DNA of 64,000 bases from contig CM068839.1 of assembly GCA_028554795.2 (NCBI GenBank), positions 10,815,220 through 10,879,219 of the forward strand, read 5' to 3'. The notes under the pieces were generated by a model. It made no database searches. It was not told the origin of the DNA and was given only the letters and a program-made list of their open reading frames with translations. The translations under genes were made by a program, and so were the position numbers. This stretch comes from Sinohyriopsis cumingii. Lineage: Eukaryota; Mollusca; Bivalvia; Unionida; Unionidae. The number at the start of each line of letters is the position of its first letter. Position 1 is the stretch's first letter. Shown here piece by piece: positions 58,058-64,000 of this stretch.

Positions 58058-58711
58058 ATGGATATAATTGATTTTTCCGCGACAAGAAAACAAGAACCGG
58101 TCAAGCATCATGCTGCACTACCAAATTCTATCCGAATGATTATCATAGGCCCATCTGGAAGTGGTAAGACGCAACTGTTACATAATTTGATAATGAGATG
58201 GTTAAAATGGGATAAGTTGTATTTAGTAGCTCCGTCTGTAGATGATCAATGATGTTATTATGTACTTAAGGATTTTAATGAAAACGCAAGATTGTTGGAT
58301 GACGACGTCATTGAATTTATAACCGATATTGATGAAGCACAGTCCGTTGATGATTTAGACGGATTTATTAATAAGGTCTCGTGTATGATGATGTAATGCT
58401 CGATAAACAATCAAATCCAGCTAAGATATTTTCCAGAGGCAGGCACAAAAACACTTATGTTATTTATGCAACCCAGCGATATACACAAGTACCAAAAGTG
58501 ATCAGGGATAATTGTAATATTCTTGCTGTGTTTAACGGAGTTGATACACACACGCTGAGAAATATTCACCTGGTGTAGCGGTGATATGGACATAAACAAG
58601 TTCAGAAATTTATTTAGTCAGGCTCAGTTATCTCCGCATGGATTTATAACAATAAATGTACATGATCCTCGAGCACGATATCGAATCGGACTTGATAACA
58701 TTTTTGGATAA
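58058..58711 (+). pseudogene. Packaging ATPase, element A
   Basis: ATG at 58058: MDIIDFSATRKQEPVKHHAA, Walker A IIGPSGSGKTQLLHNL. TGA at 58250-58252 (Arg in B and C), a frameshift before the Walker B region (VYDDVMLDKQ), and a 4-base loss near 58570 where B and C read HQTWCSGD. Stop 58709-58711, only 6 bp from the right TIR. Confidence 0.88.
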
Positions 58712-58717
58712 ATTAAT

Positions 58718-58925
58718 AGCAGCAGGGAGAGCGTAACTCCAACTTGGTACCCAGTCACTGTATCCATTTTTAGGAGGATTTTTTTTACAATTCCAGGAAA
58801 AGTCAATTTCTTCTTTCAATAGCAGCAGAGAAAGGCGCCTCCAAATAGACATCTAATCATCGCGATCCCATTTTTTTACAATTCCAGGGTATACCAATTA
58901 GAGTATGTTCGCCCTCCCTGCTGCT
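58718..58925. repeat. Element A right TIR
   Basis: 208 bp inverted copy of 33835-34054, with the same two-submodule layout (internal agcagcag at about 58816). Confidence 0.95.
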
Positions 58926-58930
58926 TAAGT
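58926..58930. repeat. Target-site duplication TAAGT, right of element A
   Basis: Matches 33830-33834. Confidence 0.9.
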
Positions 58931-60992
58931 AAGGAATGATAGCCAGATTGCAACATGTATATGCTAGACCCTGAGGCTAATTATTCGCTTCATAAATGTT
59001 GCGAGTGTAAGCCGACATCAAAAAGACGGGTGGGAAGCCAGTTGTATATAACATGGCCATGGGAACTTGTTACTGGCGCCTTATTTGGCTGCGTGCGATT
59101 CACAGGTAAGTGGCATGAATTGCCGGTGTTATGCTCAAAGGAACATCAAGTGGGGGTCGTAAATCCACCCTTGACAGACTGCCGGGGAGGGGGCAATGTC
59201 TACTAACTATGTAGACCATGGGGGAATCGACATCAACTCGGAATTGAGCAAGGTGTGGCCACCATTGGAATCGCAAGTTTAAATCTAGTGTCTTGAAACT
59301 AAACGTCAGTAGTCGCTAAACCATCTTGCAGGAATTACATAAGGAAGTTATAAGCTACTCCGACGTCATTCGAAATTGGCGGGAAACATTGTTATTCTGG
59401 GAATTACAAAGGAGCTTCAGACAAGATGCTTTTAGGGACCGGATGAGAGTTGTAGGAGACAAAGAAGGGAAATACCCTGGTACAGTTGGTCCCGAGTCTC
59501 TGGGGGACACGAAAAGGAGAGAACGGAAGTGTAGGAAGTGGAAGGGTGAAGGACGTGGTTGTTGGACTGAAGGGGTACTGGGTACCAGTCAAGAAATACT
59601 ACAGATAAGTAGAAACAGAGGCCAGGAGGAAAATCTATCACACTAAGTCAGATTATGAAACAGGCCATCACTTGGTCGAGTGAAAAACGAGTGATAGGGT
59701 TTTGAATATTGAATTTCATTTGAGGAAGGACTATCTGTTATTGAATGGCATTAAATTTGTTGTTTACTTGAATTCCACCTTTTGTGTATTCAGTAATTGT
59801 CGGCATCGCTGACTGGGGGCTCGGAACTTTGCATATCTATCACTACTTCAATTTCTAACAAAAACGAGCCAGGGTGGGTCTTCTCTAATAATTAAAGATA
59901 ATACTGGGAGCACCCCACCCCAACCTAAGATAGTCTACAAGACCTTTACAAGCGTAAAATTGTAGTTAGCTGCTTCTACTTGCTGCTAGAGTGAGTACTT
60001 CTTGTAGGCCTCTTGATAGAATTGTGTAATGATTCTGACACCATAGTGCCACTTGCTATTCATTTATTTTTGCTTTTATTTATGTTAAGTGTTTCACGCG
60101 TTGCACGCTTATTTGTGTCCGACTGAGGCAAAGGAAGTAGTGACCCAAAAGACAGGCGACCATCTGCAGGCAGGAGTCCGCTCATTGTTCTAAAGATGAG
60201 CTAGGTTGCATTGGATGGAAAACTCTGTGCTGCTTTAGTGTTAGTATGGTCTGTATCACATAATTAGGCCGCAGTATTACTTGGCTGTCTTTCATGTTAG
60301 GGTTAGGAAGAGAGCAGAGGATAAGATTTCTTTTATAAAATATTATTTTTGTTTATTTTTTAAGGATATATTTGGGATTTAAGAACACGGGAACCTTTGC
60401 TGAGTAATGAGGTCCCTAGGCACGTGTAAAAAGCGCCCGTCTGTTTATGTATATTTATCTGGTTTTAGAGAGTATTTGGGTGGGTTATGTATGTTTTACA
60501 GGTTACTTTTAAGCTAGAGGGACACCCTTGCTGAGTATTCAGGTCCCCCAGGACCTGTCAAAGGTGCCCATGTGCTAGTGGAAATTCATTTTTAAGTGAG
60601 GCATGGATTTTTATTTTATGATTTTAGGGTGTTTTATATTTTTTTTCTTTTAGCTTGGATGTGTCAAGGAATTTAAACATGTTTTGGTAGGTCATATTTA
60701 ATTTGGGGTTGTTATTTTTAAGGAAATATGGTAAGTGGTAGGGGATCCAATTTTGTTTTGAGCTTTTTGAAATTCCATTCTAGCTTCCTAATAGTTTGAG
60801 CAGCTATTGAATATATGTGGCAGGTCTTATTCAACATAATTCGCACAACATACCAACACAATATAATGCACAAATACAACAGGACATAGCAGACTTCTTA
60901 ATATATAAGCAAATCATTTTTAAAAGGCAGCCACTAAAGTCACTAAAAGTTATTACATTATTTAGGTCACTAAAATAAAGCACATACGCACA
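58931..60992. other. Host spacer between elements A and C
   Basis: About 2 kb with no recognisable gene. Two related blocks (tgctgagtaatgaggtccc near 60397, tgctgagtattcaggtccc near 60529) form a diverged direct repeat. The 59326-59646 ORF is purine-rich and matches nothing I know. Confidence 0.6.
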
Positions 60993-61283
60993 AGCAGCAG
61001 GGAGGGCGAATCCTACAAAATACTTTTCCGAGATACCCCTTCCACGGAAACTATTCCCGATAGAAGCATTATTTCGACGAAATAACACTTTTATTCAGAA
61101 AACGAGACAAAAAAAAATGTCCCTGAAAATTCGGAGAGTCTCTCCTCGAGAAATTTTTCGAATTTCCCCAGGGATGCAATACTTTTCCGCTGGCAACTTG
61201 GGTTACTTCAATAAATCTGAAACAGTTTCCGTGGCGGGGTCGTTATTGAAAAATCCATGATCGGTCCAGCCCCCCCTGCTGCT
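60993..61283. repeat. Element C left TIR (putative)
   Basis: 291 bp bounded by agcagcagggagggcgaa and, inverted, ccccccctgctgct. The inner sequence is unrelated to the TIRs of A and B. Called a TIR by the shared end motif and position; its right partner is not visible. Confidence 0.75.
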
Positions 61284-61312
61284 CTACGAAATGAGTTTCC
61301 AAGAAAACATTT

Positions 61313-61984
61313 TTATGTCGCAAATAGTGTATCAAGGCCGACGCGGTATCGTGTACGCGGGTCGTGTAAATTTATTGTCACAAATCCGTGCTGGTTTCTT
61401 TGAGCGTGACTAAAGAAATTCTTAAACTTATTAATATCCATATCGCCGCTACACCAGGTTTGATGAATATTTCTCAGCGTATGGACATCAACTCCATTAA
61501 ACACAGCAAGAAGATTACAGTTATCCCTGATTACTTTTGGTATTTGTGTGTAACGTTGAGTAACATAAATCACATCAGTGTTTTTATGACGACCCCGGGA
61601 AAATATTCTTGCAGGATTTTTTTGCTTGTCCAGCATCACATCATCATACACTACTAGGTTATTTATTTCCCCGTCGAGGTCTTCCACGGACGGAGCTTCT
61701 TCAATATCAGTTATAAATTCAACAACATCCTCGCCGTCTTCACTCAGCGCTTTTGCACTCTCATTAAAATCTTTTATAACATCATAACAACGTTGATCAT
61801 CCACAGACGGAGCTATCAAGTATAGTTTGTCCCATTTCATCCACTTCATTATCAAGTTCAGCAACAGCTGTGTTTTACCTGAACCGGATGGCCCAATTAT
61901 AATCGCGCGGATAGAGTTTGGTAGCACTGAATTATGCTTAACTGGCTCCTTTCTTCGCGTCGCAGAAAAATCTGTAATTTCCAT
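61313..61984 (-). CDS. Packaging ATPase (FtsK/HerA, A32-like), element C, intact
   Basis: 223 residues from ATG 61984; an in-frame upstream ATG at 62119 overlaps the divergent gene and is not conserved, so I reject it. Walker A GPSGSGKT at residues 31-38, Walker B VVYDD at 111-115, then the conserved FSRGRHKNTDVIYVTQRYTQ and HQTWCSGDMDINKFKNFFSH. Compact for this family. Expected to pump the element's DNA into capsids. 22 bp separate it from the divergent PLA2-like gene. Confidence 0.93.
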   Translation of the reverse strand: MEITDFSATRRKEPVKHNSVLPNSIRAIIIGPSGSGKTQLLLNLIMKWMKWDKLYLIAPSVDDQRCYDVIKDFNESAKALSEDGEDVVEFITDIEEAPSVEDLDGEINNLVVYDDVMLDKQKNPARIFSRGRHKNTDVIYVTQRYTQIPKVIRDNCNLLAVFNGVDVHTLRNIHQTWCSGDMDINKFKNFFSHAQRNQHGFVTINLHDPRTRYRVGLDTLFAT

Positions 61985-62006
61985 TTGTATATAAAGAATA
62001 ATAATT

Positions 62007-62515
62007 ATGGATCTATATTGTGTGAAGTGTAAGGCACGAACCCCTACAAACGACATAACAACCATTACAACAAAAAATAACAGACAAGCACTTTCTGGTA
62101 AGTGTACGCGATGTGGCACAAAAAAATTTAGATTTCAAAAAAAAAGCCTGACAAAGTCAGCGGAGGTGACATCGCAGCAACCCTCGGACGACTTCCAGGT
62201 ACCCCTTGGGCTAAATATCCCGGAGAAAAGCATCTCCCAGGATACAATTACTGCGGTCCAGGGACACGACTAGATATCAGACTTGATGAACAATCTAAAC
62301 CAAAACCGGGAGAGTATCCGATAAACGCTATCGACGCAGCGTGTCACATACATGATGTTGCTTATCGAAGTAAAGATCTACAAGACAGGCATATCGCGGA
62401 TGTGAAATTAATTCATGCACTAAGCGCCATAAAAAATAAATCATTTAAGGAGTCACTCGCTAATTGGTTAGTAAGATCAGCGATGAAATCTAAATTAGCA
62501 TTAGGCGCTGGATAA
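62007..62515 (+). pseudogene. Zinc-ribbon/PLA2-like protein, element C, one frameshift
   Basis: ATG at 62007: MDLYCVKCKARTPTND, CTRCGTKKFRF. A nine-A run at 62137-62145 shifts the frame; downstream reading gives GTPWAKYPGEKHLPGYNYCG, PGTRLDIRL, then NAIDAACHIHDVAYRSKDLQ with the His-Asp pair of the PLA2-like active site, and NWLVRSAMKSKLALGAG to a TAA at 62513-62515. The only defect is in the homopolymer. Confidence 0.82.
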
Positions 62516-62524
62516 TTAATAACA

Positions 62525-63496
62525 ATGGAAGCGATTTATTATTCCCCAATCGGATACTGGAGAGGTAACTCAGCAATTAATAAACTCGCCAGCGCAGCAA
62601 AAGTAACACGCAAGGTTGCCAAAAAATGGCTGTCAAAACAAGCAATATGGCAAATCTACTTACCACCACCTCGACAAATCAACTTTGCACATTTTGATGT
62701 TAGTACCCCCAATGAAGTTCATCAGGCTGACATACTATTCCTGCCTCATGATACTGTCCGTAGAAAAACATACAAATACGCGCTAACAGTAGTTGATGTT
62801 GCTAGTAGATACAAAGAAGCAGAACCGTTAGCGACTAAAACAGCCGCTGAAGTCGCCTCTGCGTTTAAACGAATTTATCAGCGAGGACCTCTAAGCTGGC
62901 CCCGATTATTACAAGTTGATCCTGGCAAGGAATTTCAGGGCGCGGTATCATCACTGACAAAGCAGCATAACGTTGTTATACGACGAGGGCATACTGAAAT
63001 TCATCGGGATCAGGCAATTGTTGAGCGATTTAATAGAACACTCGCTGAGAGATTATTCGGATACCAGTACGCGAGGGAATTCATTTACGATACGAGATCT
63101 CGTGAATGGGTTGCAAGACTGCCAAACGTGATAGCCGCACTGAATAATGAAATTACCAGAACAACAAACATGAGACCTGTAAATGCAATCACAAAAAAAT
63201 ATATACCCCGCGTCAGTGAACGTGTTTCAACGCAGCCAACGACGCTAGCGTCCCCACTGCTGGGTAATGTCACCGTTAGGTATTTATACGAACCCGGCGA
63301 ACTCGAAGGAGGAAAAAAAAGGGCAACTGATCCTATATGGAGCGTTACAACACATAAGATATCTAGCATAACCAGATCAACTGGGAGAAACGCAATCTAC
63401 AGATTAGATTCAACTGCTCCTCAGCGTGGATTCACACGCGAGCAACTTCAGGTGATTCCCACGGATACACAATTACCACCTCGATCACTTAAATAA
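62525..63496 (+). CDS. DDE integrase (rve), element C, intact
   Basis: 323 residues. N-terminal HTH-like region (INKLASAAKVTRKVAKKWLS), then the rve core with D69 (VHQADILFLP), D132 (LQVDPGKEF) and E167 (AIVERFNRTLAERL), spacing D-34-E, then a basic C-terminal domain VRYLYEPGELEGGKKRATDP and RSTGRNAIYRLDSTAPQRGF. This is retrovirus-type integration chemistry as in Polintons, here associated with 5-bp target duplications. It starts 9 bp after the PLA2-like gene and its stop overlaps the helicase-HNH stop by 8 nt. Confidence 0.96.
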   Translation: MEAIYYSPIGYWRGNSAINKLASAAKVTRKVAKKWLSKQAIWQIYLPPPRQINFAHFDVSTPNEVHQADILFLPHDTVRRKTYKYALTVVDVASRYKEAEPLATKTAAEVASAFKRIYQRGPLSWPRLLQVDPGKEFQGAVSSLTKQHNVVIRRGHTEIHRDQAIVERFNRTLAERLFGYQYAREFIYDTRSREWVARLPNVIAALNNEITRTTNMRPVNAITKKYIPRVSERVSTQPTTLASPLLGNVTVRYLYEPGELEGGKKRATDPIWSVTTHKISSITRSTGRNAIYRLDSTAPQRGFTREQLQVIPTDTQLPPRSLK

Positions 63497-64000
63497 CTGC
63501 AGCAACACCTCTGCGTCGATTACACTCAAGACAGGTCAGCATTACATTTTTACGCGTATGACCGAGATTGCTGTCTATTCTATCCACGGTAAATTGTCTT
63601 GGGTCGTTTTTCGGATACTGCCATAATAATAAACAATTACAACTCGCACAGTGATTATTCTGACGCTCACGTAACGACAACACAGCGTTGATATCCAGGT
63701 TAAACTCTCTATTATTTTTCTTATCGCTTTGTCGGTAACTGTCTAATTTTTTTCTTATTTGATCTTTTTGCGTTAACTCAACAACGGCTGACTTCGTTGA
63801 CGTATCTAATACAATTCTTCGTAACTGAGCCATCTTTCTTACTCTGGACACGGCTAAATAAACTAAATTTGACCATTCGATGCGGTCATCAACGATCCAA
63901 ACAGTTGTATCAGAAATAGTTAATCCTTGTGCTGAATGAATCGTCATAGCATATCCTAGTGTCCACGGTGATTTATTTATTGCTAATGCATCTTCGACCG
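63489..64000 (-). CDS. Replicase C-terminus (helicase motifs V/VI and HNH), element C, partial
   Basis: Open to the window edge. Contains LGYAMTIHSAQGLTISDTTV, VYLAVSRVRKM, then CASCNCLLLWQYPKNDPRQF, VDRIDSNLGHTRKNVMLTCL and ECNRRRG. Same fusion as in B and A; the HNH metal and catalytic residues are intact. Confidence 0.9.
   Translation of the reverse strand, partial: VEDALAINKSPWTLGYAMTIHSAQGLTISDTTVWIVDDRIEWSNLVYLAVSRVRKMAQLRRIVLDTSTKSAVVELTQKDQIRKKLDSYRQSDKKNNREFNLDINAVLSLRERQNNHCASCNCLLLWQYPKNDPRQFTVDRIDSNLGHTRKNVMLTCLECNRRRGVAAVI

Larger units (their letters stand above)
33835..58925. mobile_element. Element A: Maverick/Polinton-like, decayed, hosts element B
   Basis: 25,091 bp including the nested element B; about 8.5 kb without it. 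Bounded by about 210-220-bp TIRs starting AGCAGCAGGGAGGGCGAAC and by the 5-bp duplication TAAGT. Gene order from the left: coiled-coil protein (+, broken by B), amphipathic minor protein, MCP, pX-like, protease, replicase remnant (+), integrase (-), zinc/PLA2 (-), ATPase (+). The fiber, transmembrane and spike genes are missing through a deletion near 54,355. Every large gene has stops or frameshifts, so it is an old copy. Confidence 0.93.
60993..64000. mobile_element. Element C: Maverick/Polinton-like, truncated by window end
   Basis: Left TIR with AGCAGCAGGGAGGGCGAAT, then ATPase (-), zinc/PLA2 (+), integrase (+) and the replicase C-terminus (-), collinear with B. The integrase and ATPase are intact, so it is the best preserved of the three. 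The 5 bp before the TIR are GCACA; the partner duplication is outside the window. Confidence 0.93.

Noticed and set aside
38736..58252. Alternative genetic code (UGA as one amino acid)
   Set aside because: UGA replaces several different residues and is accompanied by frameshifts and deletions, so decay is the simpler explanation; the skew is kept as a finding.
59326..59646. 106-codon purine-rich ORF between elements A and C
   Set aside because: Low complexity, ORFs also open on the antisense strand, no family match.
61313..62119. Start of element C ATPase at 62119
   Set aside because: It would overlap the divergent PLA2-like gene, and the first 45 residues have no counterpart in A or B; the ATG at 61984 is conserved.

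Overview
The window is eukaryotic nuclear DNA from an invertebrate animal. A bivalve or other mollusc is my best guess, from the SINE style and the very repeat-rich introns, but that is inference. It has two parts.

(1) Bases 1 to about 24,000, minus strand: the 5' part of the cytosolic alanyl-tRNA synthetase gene. Seven exons (224-371, 3865-4010, 6296-6440, 11554-11745, 16675-16820, 21067-21255, 23803-23946) can be read with consensus splice sites. Their phases join exactly, giving 1110 nt or 370 codons: the class II catalytic domain. The editing domain and C-terminal part lie off the left edge. The introns hold minisatellites (42, 46, 48, 26, 82 and 29 bp units), tRNA-derived SINEs, an internally deleted hAT transposon and MITE-like repeats. 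The 831-codon ORF at 8907-11402 is an intronic 48-bp minisatellite, not a gene. From 24,000 to 33,830 I see only repeats and unassigned AT-rich DNA.

(2) Bases 33,830 to 64,000: three related Maverick/Polinton-like (adintovirus-like) elements with AGCAGCAG termini. Element A (33835-58925) is flanked by the 5-bp duplication TAAGT. Element B (34350-50951) is flanked by TAACA and sits inside A, in a gene near A's left end and in the opposite orientation. Element C starts at 60993 and runs off the right edge.

Shared gene order, read in B's orientation: packaging ATPase (-), zinc-ribbon/phospholipase-A2-like protein (+), DDE integrase (+), a large replicase with a polymerase-like palm, an SF1 helicase and an HNH nuclease (-), then a late cluster (-): spike-like protein, coiled-coil/transmembrane protein, fiber-like protein, adenain-like protease, pX-like core protein, double-jelly-roll major capsid protein, amphipathic minor virion protein and a coiled-coil protein next to the right TIR. 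B also carries two paralogous small Cys-rich proteins, an HNH/NUMOD1-type endonuclease, a pol III-like unit and a hairpin repeat array. A has lost the block from fiber to spike in one deletion.

All three copies carry stops or frameshifts; many frameshifts fall in homopolymers, so some may be assembly errors. C is the least damaged, with intact integrase and ATPase. The most interesting points are the replicase architecture, the distinctive ends (5-bp TSD, TIRs bounded on both sides by the same short motif), the conserved micro-architecture of gene junctions, and TATA-like boxes placed directly against start codons.
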